Source of the DNA: Haliea sp040221975
Lineage (GTDB): Bacteria; Pseudomonadota; Gammaproteobacteria; Pseudomonadales; Halieaceae
DNA length: 64,000 nt
Reading direction: 5' to 3'
NCBI GenBank assembly: GCA_040221975.1
Contig: JAVJWR010000013.1
Coordinates: 186,001 to 250,000, forward strand
Of this stretch, positions 42,145 to 50,811 are shown in pieces. Made by a program: the position numbers and the translations under genes. Below the pieces are notes generated by a model. The model saw only the letters and a program-made list of their open reading frames with translations. It made no database searches and was not told where the DNA came from. Each line of letters opens with the position of its first letter. Position 1 is the stretch's first letter.

Positions 42145-42845
42145 GCCTTGTCCTCCAGCCAGAGTGCACCGATCAGGCCGCCTGCCAGGGCACCCACCAC
42201 GACATGGCTGTTCTCCGGCAACCAGAGCCAGGCCGCGTAGGCGGCAGCCCCACCTACCACCCAGGCCATGACTGTGCGCGACGTGCGCCGCCCGGCCAGG
42301 ACCATGCTGAGCATGAAACAGCCCATGACCATGTCCACTCCCAGCGCTTTCGGATCAGTGATGGCACTGCCGAAGACCATGCCGAGGATGGTGCCCGCCA
42401 GCCAGGTCAGCCACAGGGCCAAGCCGCCCCCCACGAGAGCGCCGAGGTTGTTCCTGCCATTCTGCAGGTCGTTCAGGTTCATCGCCCAGTTGGCATCGGA
42501 CAGTATCACCAGGCTGCCGTAGCGGCGTCCGGCGGGCAACAGGGCCATCCACGGGTACAGGGTGGCGCCCATCAACAGCATGCGGGCGTTGATGGCGAAG
42601 GTGGTTGCCAGCAGCGGCAGCAGCGGGACTTCGGCCCCCCACAATTCCAGCGCCGCGAACTGCGCGGTACCGGCAAAGACGGTGGCACTCATCAGCACGA
42701 TTTCGTGGCCCGGAAGACCGGCCTGGACCGCGGCGAGGCCAAACGCCGCGCCAAAAACAGCCACGAACAGGGAGATGGGCAGCAGGCGCCAGAAGCCCTG
42801 CCTGATTGCCGCCGGAGACAGCTCCGGCGCGGTGTAGTGCGACAT
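42141..42845 (-). CDS. azlC: AzlC-family permease, large subunit of branched-chain amino acid exporter
   Basis: 234 residues from MSHYTAPELSPAAIRQGF. The membrane domain includes PISLFVAVFGAAFGLAAVQAG, the core motif MSATVFAGTAQFAALELW and NARMLLMGATLYPWM, all AzlC landmarks. The pair exports branched-chain amino acids (and in some species related compounds). It is divergent from the RNA methyltransferase gene, 118 bases away. Confidence 0.92.
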   Translation of the reverse strand: MSHYTAPELSPAAIRQGFWRLLPISLFVAVFGAAFGLAAVQAGLPGHEIVLMSATVFAGTAQFAALELWGAEVPLLPLLATTFAINARMLLMGATLYPWMALLPAGRRYGSLVILSDANWAMNLNDLQNGRNNLGALVGGGLALWLTWLAGTILGMVFGSAITDPKALGVDMVMGCFMLSMVLAGRRTSRTVMAWVVGGAAAYAAWLWLPENSHVVVGALAGGLIGALWLEDKA

Positions 42846-42963
42846 GACCAGGCAAACTCCCGTCAGTGGGTTTCGAGGGCAGATGATACCAGCTGGAGGG
42901 GGCTGCATCGCTCACCCAGGGCCGCGATGGTATCATTCCATCCCGGTTTCCAGAGCAGACACC

Positions 42964-44121
42964 ATGCCCGCGCTTCACCAACAGTTCACCGCTACCGTCC
43001 GCGATCTTGGCGCCGACGGCAGCGGTATCGTTGAGCACCCTGACGGCCAGGTGTTCTTTGTCGCCGGTGTCTGGCCCGGGGAAACGGCCCGCTTCGCGGT
43101 CACCGGTTTCAAACAGCGGTTCGGTTTCGCCAGGATGCTGGAGTTGCTTGAGCCCTCTCCTGCCCGGACCACACCGCGCTGTGCTCACCACGGCACAGGT
43201 CGCGAAGACTGCGGCGGCTGCCCCTGGCAATTCGCCGGCTACGAAGCTCAGCTTGAGGCCAAGGAGAAGCGGGTACGGCAGGCCCTGTCGCGCCTGCAGC
43301 ACCGTGCCGAAATCGCGCCCATCCAGGGTTCGCCCGACGTTTTCGGCTATCGCAACCGGGCCCAGTTCAAGACCGATGGCAGCAAACTGGGCTATGTCGC
43401 CGCCAGCTCCAGGCAGCTCGCGCCCATCGCCGACTGCCCGATACTGACACCGGTCAACCGGGCAACCCTGCAGGAACTGCTGGATTCGCTGCCCAACAAG
43501 GCACTGCGCCCGGGTCGCAACAAGGACTGGACCACGCTGGACATCGACGAAGGTATTGGCGCCGCGGAGGTGGTGCCCAACCGGCGTCGACCCTTCCGCC
43601 AGGGCAACAGCGCGCAAAATCTGCGCATGCGGGAGTGGCTGGCAGCCCGGGTCAGCGAGCTGGCCCCGGACCGCACGGTCCTGGAGTTGTTCTCCGGCTC
43701 CGGCAACTTCACTGAAGTGCTGGTGCAGGCCGGTTTTGCGCGTATTGTGGCGGTGGAGGGCGTGGAGGACAGCGTCCAGGAGCTGGCTGCCCGCAAGCTC
43801 CCTGGCGTGGAAGCACGGCGCTACAACCTGTTCGCGGAGGCCGACTGCGCGCGACTGCAGGAGCAGGCGCGGGATGCCAGCATACTGGTACTCGACCCGC
43901 CGCGGGAGGGGTTCAGGCTGGCAGGGCTGCTGTTGACCAAAAAACACCGCCTGCGGGATGTTTTCTACATTTCCTGTGACCCGGCGACCTGCGCCCGGGA
44001 CCTTGAGATCTTCACTGGCGCGGGATTCCTGGTTGCCGAGATACAACCACTGGATCTGTTTCCGCATACTCCGCATGTGGAGCTATTGTGCTGGCTGCAG
44101 CTGCCGCCGGGTTACAGATGA
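42964..44121 (+). CDS. TrmA/RlmD-family RNA (uracil-5-)-methyltransferase
   Basis: 385 residues. An N-terminal TRAM domain (about 1-62) is followed by a [4Fe-4S] set C73, C83, C86 and a fourth Cys near 148, then the Rossmann methyltransferase domain with VLELFSGSGNFTEVLVQAG and VLDPPREGF. Catalytic Cys is in YISCDPATCARDL and the Glu in PHTPHVELLCWL. Uses S-adenosylmethionine to methylate uracil C5, most likely in 23S rRNA (RlmD/RlmC-like), though tRNA U54 is not excluded. It is shorter than RlmD of E. coli (433 residues). Upstream open frame is leader. Confidence 0.9.
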   Translation: MPALHQQFTATVRDLGADGSGIVEHPDGQVFFVAGVWPGETARFAVTGFKQRFGFARMLELLEPSPARTTPRCAHHGTGREDCGGCPWQFAGYEAQLEAKEKRVRQALSRLQHRAEIAPIQGSPDVFGYRNRAQFKTDGSKLGYVAASSRQLAPIADCPILTPVNRATLQELLDSLPNKALRPGRNKDWTTLDIDEGIGAAEVVPNRRRPFRQGNSAQNLRMREWLAARVSELAPDRTVLELFSGSGNFTEVLVQAGFARIVAVEGVEDSVQELAARKLPGVEARRYNLFAEADCARLQEQARDASILVLDPPREGFRLAGLLLTKKHRLRDVFYISCDPATCARDLEIFTGAGFLVAEIQPLDLFPHTPHVELLCWLQLPPGYR

Positions 44122-44149
44122 GTGAATTACCTGGCACAGTGAGGGTCCA

Positions 44150-44917
44150 ATGCGCAACTGGAACTATCCCTCACTGGCCACAACAGGTACTTCGCCAATG
44201 ACAGCACTCAGAACCCTGCTCATGCTGACACTGTGCACACCCCTGGTGGCGCTTGCCGCCATCCCGCCTGACGGCACGGACAGGCCCGATATTGCCCCTT
44301 ACGAGGCGGAATACAGCGCGCGCTACAGCGGCTTCCCGATCAAGGCTGCACATAGCCTGCGCCGAACCGGCGACGGCTACGAGTTACGCATAAAAGCCAG
44401 CAACTTCCTCGGCAAAATCACCGAAGAGGAACAGTTCCATCTTGATCAACAGGGTGCCATCATTCCCGACAGTTATCATCACCATCGCTCAATCCTGCGC
44501 AATACCCGCAAGGAATCGATGACCGTGGATCACGCGGACATGACAATCCAGTCCTCGCGCAAGGGCGAGCAAACGGAACTGGATTTCGAAGCCGGTCAAC
44601 TCGGCCCACTCAGTCATCAACTGGAGCTGGCCCGGGACCTGCAGAGGGGCGCGGAAGATCTGAGCTACACTGTCATCATTCGCGGTAGCATCCGCAACTA
44701 TCGCTACCAGCGTCTGGGTGAGGAGAACATGGAGACCGCACTGGGCACTCTGCGCGTCGTCAAGCTGGAACGTGTCCGCGACAACAGCGACCGTGAAACA
44801 ACACTCTGGCTGGCGCCAGAGCTCAACTACCAGCCGGTTCTGTTACGGCAAAAAGAAGATGGCAGCACCTATGAGCTCACCCTACAGTCATTTCGGTTCA
44901 CGCAGGAGCAAAGTTAG
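44150..44917 (+). CDS. DUF3108 domain-containing exported protein
   Basis: 255 residues. A hydrophobic core (LRTLLMLTLCTPLVALAA) near residues 20-37 is a signal sequence with a long n-region, and an ATG 16 codons in (MTALRTLL) is the alternative start; GAGGG five bases before the first ATG favours the longer form. The mature part is the DUF3108 beta-rich domain: YEAEYSARYSGFPIKAAHSL, then EEEQFHLDQQGAIIPDSYHH, and GTLRVVKLERVRDNSDRETTLWLAPELNYQPV, core LWLAPELNYQPVLL. DUF3108 proteins are periplasmic and resemble lipoprotein-binding LolA/B-type folds. Function unknown. Confidence 0.87.
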   Translation: MRNWNYPSLATTGTSPMTALRTLLMLTLCTPLVALAAIPPDGTDRPDIAPYEAEYSARYSGFPIKAAHSLRRTGDGYELRIKASNFLGKITEEEQFHLDQQGAIIPDSYHHHRSILRNTRKESMTVDHADMTIQSSRKGEQTELDFEAGQLGPLSHQLELARDLQRGAEDLSYTVIIRGSIRNYRYQRLGEENMETALGTLRVVKLERVRDNSDRETTLWLAPELNYQPVLLRQKEDGSTYELTLQSFRFTQEQS

Positions 44918-44956
44918 GCACTCACCACGGCACGAACGTGCGCGAGTGCAGTCCCT

Positions 44957-45901
44957 GTGATCCACGCGCGAGTGGCTGGATTGCTGCTTGTTGCGGCCAC
45001 TGTTTCCATGCTTCATCAAGGTGTACACGCCGAAGAAAACACTGCAGACCTGGACCGGCCGTGGCTGGATGACAGCCACAATTACGTCAGCGACCAGGCC
45101 GATAATCTCGCGGCCTGGATGGACAGCTTCTTCGGGGTCAACCGTGTCGACGAAGAGGCGCCCTACTCCACCCTGCGCTTGCGGGTAGAGCCAGAGTGGG
45201 ACGAAACAGACGGCTGGGATACGGGTATCAGCCTGCGTGGCAAGGTGCACCTGCCCAACCTGAACAAGCGCGTCAGCCTGCTGTTCTCCGACGATGATGA
45301 ACGCACCGGTAGTGACGACCTGCTGATTGACCGCCAGAACGCGCCGGATGACATTGCCCTGCAGCTTACCGCGCGTGAGCGCAAGAACGACCGTATCGAC
45401 TTCAAGCTCGGCCTGCGCTCCACCCTGCATCCAAAAGCATCGGTGCGTTACCGCTATGAGAAACCGCTGTCGGAAGCCATTATCGGGCGCTTCAGCCAGG
45501 AGGCCCTCTATCGCACCGATGACGGCTTTGCCACCGAGACCCGGGGCGACCTGGACACCATCCTCGACGAGGACAAGGTCCTGCAGTGGACCAACCGGCT
45601 GCGCTGGTTCGAGGACGAACCCGGCCTGAGCTGGAACACAGGCCTGAGCCTTAACCGGCGCCTGAGCAACGATCGCGTACTCGGCTACTACCTCGCCATC
45701 GCCGGTGCCACCGAGCCCGGTTACTACACCCGGTCCTACGGCTTCGGCCTGCGTTACCGCCAGAACATCTTCCGCAAGTGGCTGTTTGCCGAACTGCAAC
45801 CGAGCTACTTCTGGCGCCGGGACGAGTTCGAGGACCGGCGCCAGGGATCTGCGGCAATTCTGTTGCGGCTGGAGGCGGTATTTACCCGGGACTGGGAGTA
45901 A
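44957..45901 (+). CDS. Probable outer-membrane beta-rich protein, unknown family
   Basis: 314 residues, GTG start. The signal peptide is RVAGLLLVAATVSMLHQGVHA, cut after VHA. The mature protein begins with a helical amphipathic section (DQADNLAAWMDSFFGVNRVD) and then alternates aromatic and polar residues in long strands: STLRLRVEPEWDE, GKVHLPNLNKRVSLLFSD, RIDFKLGLRSTLHPKASVRYRYE, core FKLGLRSTLHPKASVRY, and YGFGLRYRQNIF. This suggests a beta-barrel of perhaps 12-14 strands; the last residues are FTRDWE, not the usual terminal Phe. I do not recognise the family. It is 39 bases after the DUF3108 gene. Confidence 0.78.
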   Translation: MIHARVAGLLLVAATVSMLHQGVHAEENTADLDRPWLDDSHNYVSDQADNLAAWMDSFFGVNRVDEEAPYSTLRLRVEPEWDETDGWDTGISLRGKVHLPNLNKRVSLLFSDDDERTGSDDLLIDRQNAPDDIALQLTARERKNDRIDFKLGLRSTLHPKASVRYRYEKPLSEAIIGRFSQEALYRTDDGFATETRGDLDTILDEDKVLQWTNRLRWFEDEPGLSWNTGLSLNRRLSNDRVLGYYLAIAGATEPGYYTRSYGFGLRYRQNIFRKWLFAELQPSYFWRRDEFEDRRQGSAAILLRLEAVFTRDWE

Positions 45902-45988
45902 TTCCCGCCGGCCAGCTCCGGCAGAATAGTGCTCCCGTGCTGACGTAGCGCGCTCTGACGGCGAGAGTAGCAGCGAAAACCGGGAGCA

Positions 45989-47008
45989 TTACCATTTCGC
46001 GTAATGATCTTCCGCAAACCCCGGCTGACCATCCAGGATCAGGATTTCACCCTGTTCTGTCGTCAGGGTGCCATGATAGCGGCCAAACAATTGGGTGAAA
46101 TTGGACGCCATGACAAAAGCGTTAATGCGCTCGGATCGCTGCCCCTCCGGTTCGAAACGCAGGGCAACCCGATCATCATCGCTGCGCATTTGCCAGGGTT
46201 GCAGGCGATCCCCGCGCGCAAAGTCGAACGCTACGCTGCCCACCTTGTGCAGCTTGCCGTCCACCCAGAAACCGTTCTCGGTAAAACCGGTTTCATTGAC
46301 GCCGGCAGCAAGGTTGAGGCCCACGCGACGGCCATCGGCCAGAAATCCCGACAAGCTGCCCCAGTTCCAGGCCGTTTCACGGCGCATGTAGCCACAGCTC
46401 CAGTCGTAGTTGGCACCGCTGGATTGTGCGTCAATTGGGTAATGACGACCCTGCCAGTCGATGGCGCCTGAAACGGACAGTGCGGTGGCCTTCTGGGTGT
46501 ACGCCCAACCGTTGTAGCCGGTGCGTGTGCAGATCCGCAGCGGCTGCAAAGCGTCGGGCTCCGCGAGCTGCAGGTCCAGCTTGATGCCGCGCCGAAGCGC
46601 CACCTTTAGCAGCCGCTGAGCGCCATGGGCCTCGATATCAAAACGATCCTTGCCCTGGTGGAAGTAGCTTTTCCCGTGATTGGGCCGGGTGGACAGGCGG
46701 GTGCTCCAGCCCAGTGGCTGCAACAAGCTGACATCCTCGAACTGACCTGTCTGCCGATCATACAAATAGACAAAAGCATTGCTCAGGTACTTCAGATCGG
46801 CAATGGCACAGCCCACGATCAATTCGTCAGTCAACACCCCGATGAATTGAAACTGGTTGAACTGGAAATGTTTCGCCAGCCGATTCGCGGGCTTGTCCAT
46901 GGTGGTGCGGTAGTCGAAGTCCTCGACATTGATGTCGTCAATGGGATGATCGAACAGGCCATATTGCGGCAATCCGTTACCCAGTATCAATCTGCCGTGC
47001 TGGCTCAC
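45989..47008 (-). CDS. DUF2804 domain-containing protein
   Basis: 339 residues. The family's hallmark is visible: WNWGSLSGFLADGRRVGLNL followed by GVNETGFTENGFWVDGKLH. Central parts such as KHFQFNQFQFIGVLTDELIVGCAI also match. No signal peptide. DUF2804 shares a beta-sandwich lipocalin-like fold with AttH-type (hydroxysteroid-related) proteins; the biochemical function is unknown. It is convergent with the beta-rich protein. An inverted repeat, TGCTCCCG/CGGGAGCA with 43 bases between (45930-45988), lies in the gap but is too loosely spaced to call a terminator. Confidence 0.88.
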   Translation of the reverse strand: MSQHGRLILGNGLPQYGLFDHPIDDINVEDFDYRTTMDKPANRLAKHFQFNQFQFIGVLTDELIVGCAIADLKYLSNAFVYLYDRQTGQFEDVSLLQPLGWSTRLSTRPNHGKSYFHQGKDRFDIEAHGAQRLLKVALRRGIKLDLQLAEPDALQPLRICTRTGYNGWAYTQKATALSVSGAIDWQGRHYPIDAQSSGANYDWSCGYMRRETAWNWGSLSGFLADGRRVGLNLAAGVNETGFTENGFWVDGKLHKVGSVAFDFARGDRLQPWQMRSDDDRVALRFEPEGQRSERINAFVMASNFTQLFGRYHGTLTTEQGEILILDGQPGFAEDHYAKW

Positions 47009-47116
47009 AAAGGACTCCCTCTGGTTGAGGGAGAATTCTAGCCCATTCTGTGAGCATGAGAGGAAGCACCGTGCGCCGGGGGAAAACCTGGACTACTGTC
47101 AGGGGTTGGTTGACCA

Positions 47117-48610
47117 CTACAGGTCCTCGCTTCTCGAGGCCCGAACGCCTGCAAGACTTAGACCCGTGATAGTGCCCGAAGCGCCGGTCTCGAAGGTCAG
47201 GGCGATGTTCTCGAGCGAGAAAAATTCCAGCGGCCCCGCGGGCAGGAACTCCACTTCCTGCAAAAAATCAGGGACCGTCAGCAGCAGCCGGTCATTCCTG
47301 CGGCGTACCTGAACCGTCGACTCCACCGGCCAGCTGCTGCGGTAATCGCCCACCAGCCGCTCCAGCTCGGTCTTGTCCAGCACCACCCTGGTACGGGTCA
47401 CCGGGTCAAAGCCCTGCCAGCCAAAGTGAGGCGCCACCGCCTGCATGATCTCACCGATCAACAGGCGCCCACTGTCACTGTTGGTCATGATGGCGATACC
47501 GTTGCCGCCCTCAATGGTGGCGTACAACTGGGCGCGATAACCGGCATTGGCACCGCCGTGGCTGAAGCTGGCAACGGCGCCCTCGGGCGGTCCCAGGAAA
47601 AAGCCCAGGCCCAGGCCTCCAGACTGGCGAGTCACGGCTTCCGCTGCCAGCGCCGGCGACAGGATCCGCTCGCGGGCTCCCGCCAGGGCGTCCTGTATCT
47701 GGCCCGCGAAACGCAGCAGGTCAGCAGCGGTGGTCCAGAGCCCGGCTGCGGCCAGTTCCGGGTAGGTGTGGGGCCCCCCGGCAATCGCCTCGCCATCGGC
47801 CCGGAAGGGCAACGCCGCATCGGCGAGGCGAGCCCCTGACAACGGCTGTTCAAAGCTGCTGCGGGACATGCCAGCGGGCGCCAGCACCTGCCGCTGTAAC
47901 AGTTCGGCGAAGGGCACTCCGCTCACATCCTCCAGCAACAATTGGATGATGGTGGTCCCACCTCCGGAGTAGCGATAACCTTCCCCCGGTCGCTGGGTCA
48001 CCACGACTGGCGCCGAGTTCGCCGGTGGGGCACCCGCAAGGACCTCAAGCAGGGTCGGCACGTCCGTTCCGGCGGCATAACCCTGGAAACCCGGCACGGT
48101 CGTGCCTGCACTGTGGCTCGCCAGGTGACGCAAGGTGACCGGTGCCTGCTCCTGCCAGGCATGGGCTGGCACCTGCCAGCGCTCCAGCATGGTGTTGACT
48201 GGCGCATCCAGGTCCAGGCCCCGTGCCCCCACCTGCTGCAGCATGCCCACCACTGCCACCGCCTTGGAAATACTGCCGGCCTGGAACAGGGTCTCCGGCG
48301 TGACCCGCAGGCCGCGGGCAGGGTCCCGCAGGCCTGCGGCCAGGGTCTCGACGATCTCCCCATGCTCGAGCAGTGCAATTGACACCCCGGGTACCCGGTA
48401 CTCGGCCATGCGCTCGGCGAGCGTGGCGGTGACCGGCACCTCGCCAGCGATATGCACCCGGGTGGTGAGCTGGCCCAGCCACAGGGCCAGGTCCTTGTGG
48501 CTGGCATCGTCCGCAGCCGCACGCGCGCTGGCGGTGATCGCCCCAACGAGCAGCAGCATCACCCTGCCGCCCTGCCATGCGCCCCGGCAGGTCCGGGCAA
48601 CCCTCGACAT
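47117..48610 (-). CDS. Serine hydrolase, beta-lactamase/D-aminopeptidase (S12) family
   Basis: 497 residues from the ATG that forms TGATG with the epimerase stop. A signal peptide ends near ASARAAA. The SxxK nucleophile motif is S113-I-S-K116 (FQAGSISKAV), the second is YSGGG, and the third HGG in FSHGGANAGY. The C-terminal DUF3471-like domain includes LDKTELERLVGDYRSSWPV. The S12 group includes D-aminopeptidases, D-amino-acid amidases, esterases and class C beta-lactamases; specificity is not clear. Last gene of the large peptide operon. Confidence 0.88.
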   Translation of the reverse strand: MSRVARTCRGAWQGGRVMLLLVGAITASARAAADDASHKDLALWLGQLTTRVHIAGEVPVTATLAERMAEYRVPGVSIALLEHGEIVETLAAGLRDPARGLRVTPETLFQAGSISKAVAVVGMLQQVGARGLDLDAPVNTMLERWQVPAHAWQEQAPVTLRHLASHSAGTTVPGFQGYAAGTDVPTLLEVLAGAPPANSAPVVVTQRPGEGYRYSGGGTTIIQLLLEDVSGVPFAELLQRQVLAPAGMSRSSFEQPLSGARLADAALPFRADGEAIAGGPHTYPELAAAGLWTTAADLLRFAGQIQDALAGARERILSPALAAEAVTRQSGGLGLGFFLGPPEGAVASFSHGGANAGYRAQLYATIEGGNGIAIMTNSDSGRLLIGEIMQAVAPHFGWQGFDPVTRTRVVLDKTELERLVGDYRSSWPVESTVQVRRRNDRLLLTVPDFLQEVEFLPAGPLEFFSLENIALTFETGASGTITGLSLAGVRASRSEDL

Positions 48611-49596
48611 CAGCCCCACAGCGCGGGCACCGGCGGCATGATGGTATCGCCCCGGTACTCCAGGCCCGGCACCCGATCCCGCGCGATCAGCAGCGGGGCG
48701 TCCAGATCGACAAAGCGCGCATACTGGGCCACCAGCATCCCCGGGGCCATGGCGAGAGAGGTACCAAGCATGCAGCCAATCATGACATCGAGCCCCTGTG
48801 CCTTCGCTCCCTGCACCAGGCGCATGGCCTCGGTCAGGCCGCCGGTCTTGTCGAGCTTGATGTTGACCACCTCATACAGGGAGGCGAGCCGCGGCAGATC
48901 GGCACTGGTATGGCAGGATTCGTCCGCGCCTATGGGTACCAGATGCTCGATCTCTGCCAGCCCCTCGTCCTCGCCCGCCGGCAGGGGCTGCTCGAGCATC
49001 TCCACCCCGCATTCAGCCATCACCGGCAGGTTGCGGCGCAGCTCTTCGAGGGTCCAGCCTTCGTTCACGTCGACGATCAAGCGCTGCCCCGGTGCCGCGG
49101 CCCGCACCGCCCTGACCCGGTCGGCATCGCCCGGAGCTCCCAGTTTCAGCTTCAGCATTCCGGTGGCCGACACCGCTCGCGCCCGCTCCGCCATCAGGGC
49201 CGGTTCGTCGAGACTGAGCGTCAGCACCGAGGCCACCGGGCGCGGCGCCTGCATCTCCAGCAACTGCCACACCGCACGGCCGGCAGCCTTGGCACGCCAG
49301 TCCCAGACCGCACAATCGATCGCATTGCGGGCGGCACCCGCAGGCATATCCTCGTGAACCCGGTCCCAGTCCTCGCCCGCCGACAAGCGCGATGCCGCCT
49401 CGCCGATCAGGCTGACAACGCCGTTCAGCGTCTCCCCATAGTGTTCCGTAGGGCAGGCTTCACCGCGCCCCTGGCTGCGGCCATCGGCTATGCTGACGAC
49501 CACGACATCCCCTTCGGACACCGTGCCCCGGGCGATGCGAAAGGACTGCTTCAGGGGCAGGGTTTCCTTGCGCACGTTGATTTCAAGATGGCTCAT
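48610..49596 (-). CDS. Dipeptide epimerase (L-Ala-D/L-Glu epimerase type, enolase superfamily)
   Basis: 328 residues. An enolase-superfamily capping domain leads to the barrel: KLK (K149, K151), DVNEGW (D176, N178), EQPLPAGED (E202), GADESCHT (D225, E226) and NIKLDKTGG with the second catalytic lysine (K247/K250). This two-lysine, DxN/E/DE arrangement defines the dipeptide-epimerase subgroup that interconverts the alpha-carbon configuration of one residue of a dipeptide. It lies 17 bases after the DUF819 gene. It could convert an L-D dipeptide released by the neighbouring peptidases into the L-L form. Confidence 0.9.
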   Translation of the reverse strand: MSHLEINVRKETLPLKQSFRIARGTVSEGDVVVVSIADGRSQGRGEACPTEHYGETLNGVVSLIGEAASRLSAGEDWDRVHEDMPAGAARNAIDCAVWDWRAKAAGRAVWQLLEMQAPRPVASVLTLSLDEPALMAERARAVSATGMLKLKLGAPGDADRVRAVRAAAPGQRLIVDVNEGWTLEELRRNLPVMAECGVEMLEQPLPAGEDEGLAEIEHLVPIGADESCHTSADLPRLASLYEVVNIKLDKTGGLTEAMRLVQGAKAQGLDVMIGCMLGTSLAMAPGMLVAQYARFVDLDAPLLIARDRVPGLEYRGDTIMPPVPALWG

Positions 49597-49613
49597 TACG
49601 ACACTCACTCCAC

Positions 49614-50807
49614 TTACCTGAGAAAGGCGTCCAGCAAACCGGCCTGGTACAGGCGGGCCAGCGTGACACCGATGAAATTGGCTATTACATAGCCGAGAAC
49701 CCCGACCATCACCGCCGGCACAACCAGGTGTGTCCAGCCGCGGCTGGCCGCCATGGCAGCGGCTGTAGCGGGACCGGCGATACAGGCATTGGAGGCAATC
49801 AGGGTATCCGCCAGACTGTAGCCGAGCAGCCGTGCCACCGGCAGCAACAGCGCCAGGTGCACTACGATGGTGATCGCGGCAAAGGCTGCCAGTACCAGCG
49901 AGTGGTGCAGCAGAATGCTGATATCCGTAGAGATGCCGATGACCGCGAAAAACACGTACATGAACAGGGTGCCGAGCTCGAATTCGCCCCGCAGGGAGCG
50001 CAGCTGGCGCGGCAGCAGGTTGGCCGCCGCCACTGCCAACAGGGTGATCAGCAGCACCGCATAGCCCGGCACACCGAGGGCAGCAGCCAGAGCCACCGCC
50101 AACGCGCAAATCAGGGCGCTGGCGCCGAGCCCGATGGCGAGATGGGTGATCATGGTGGTGTCGGCGACATCCTCGCCGGCTGTCAGCGGCGCCGGCGGGG
50201 CCGGCGCTGGCAGGTCGACACCGGCATCTGAATCGCTGGTGGCAAAGATTTTCAGTCCGGAGAGAATGGAGATGGACACCAAGTAGGTAGTGCCGACGAT
50301 ATTGTCTGCCGCCAGGGTGCCGGATACGGTACCCAGATCGACGAAATCGAGGGCATTGGATACTGCCACCAGGTTCATGCTGCCACCGATATAGGTGGCG
50401 GCGAACGTGCCCAGCACCTTGCCTTCCTCGGGGCCGGCATCCAGCAATGCCGCGGCCAGCAGGGCGCCAAGCACGGAAAACAGGGCCCCCAGAAGGAACA
50501 GCAGGGTCACCGGGCCGGCCTCTGCCAGCACGCGTCGCAGATCCGCCTTGAACAGCAACAGGGGAATGGCCAGCGGCACCAGATAGGTCATGACCCCGTC
50601 CCAGAGCGGCGCCTTGAACGGCACCAGACCCAGATTGGATACCGCAACCCCGCCCAGCATGACCACCGATACCCCGCTGAGATACTGGCCGGCCCGGGTT
50701 CTGCCCACCAACAGACCGAAGGCGATCAGGGCACCCAGAATGGCAACCTGGGCGAAATACTGCTCCGGCCCGACCAGGGCCGATTCGGCTGAATTCAACA
50801 GGGACAT
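49614..50807 (-). CDS. DUF819 family inner-membrane protein
   Basis: 397 residues, about 10-11 TM segments. LGALIAFGLLVGRTRAGQYLSG, core FGLLVGRTRAGQYLSG, AALLDAGPEEGKVLGTFAATYIGGSMNLVAVS, core FAATYIGGSMNLVAVSNAL, and LIASNACIAGPATAAAMAASRGW are typical DUF819 elements. A periplasmic or cytoplasmic loop near residues 205-220 is rich in Ala-Pro. Often found beside dipeptide epimerases and assumed, not shown, to transport peptides or amino acids. Its start is four bases after the upstream serine hydrolase stop. Confidence 0.88.
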   Translation of the reverse strand: MSLLNSAESALVGPEQYFAQVAILGALIAFGLLVGRTRAGQYLSGVSVVMLGGVAVSNLGLVPFKAPLWDGVMTYLVPLAIPLLLFKADLRRVLAEAGPVTLLFLLGALFSVLGALLAAALLDAGPEEGKVLGTFAATYIGGSMNLVAVSNALDFVDLGTVSGTLAADNIVGTTYLVSISILSGLKIFATSDSDAGVDLPAPAPPAPLTAGEDVADTTMITHLAIGLGASALICALAVALAAALGVPGYAVLLITLLAVAAANLLPRQLRSLRGEFELGTLFMYVFFAVIGISTDISILLHHSLVLAAFAAITIVVHLALLLPVARLLGYSLADTLIASNACIAGPATAAAMAASRGWTHLVVPAVMVGVLGYVIANFIGVTLARLYQAGLLDAFLR

Positions 50808-50811
50808 GCGC

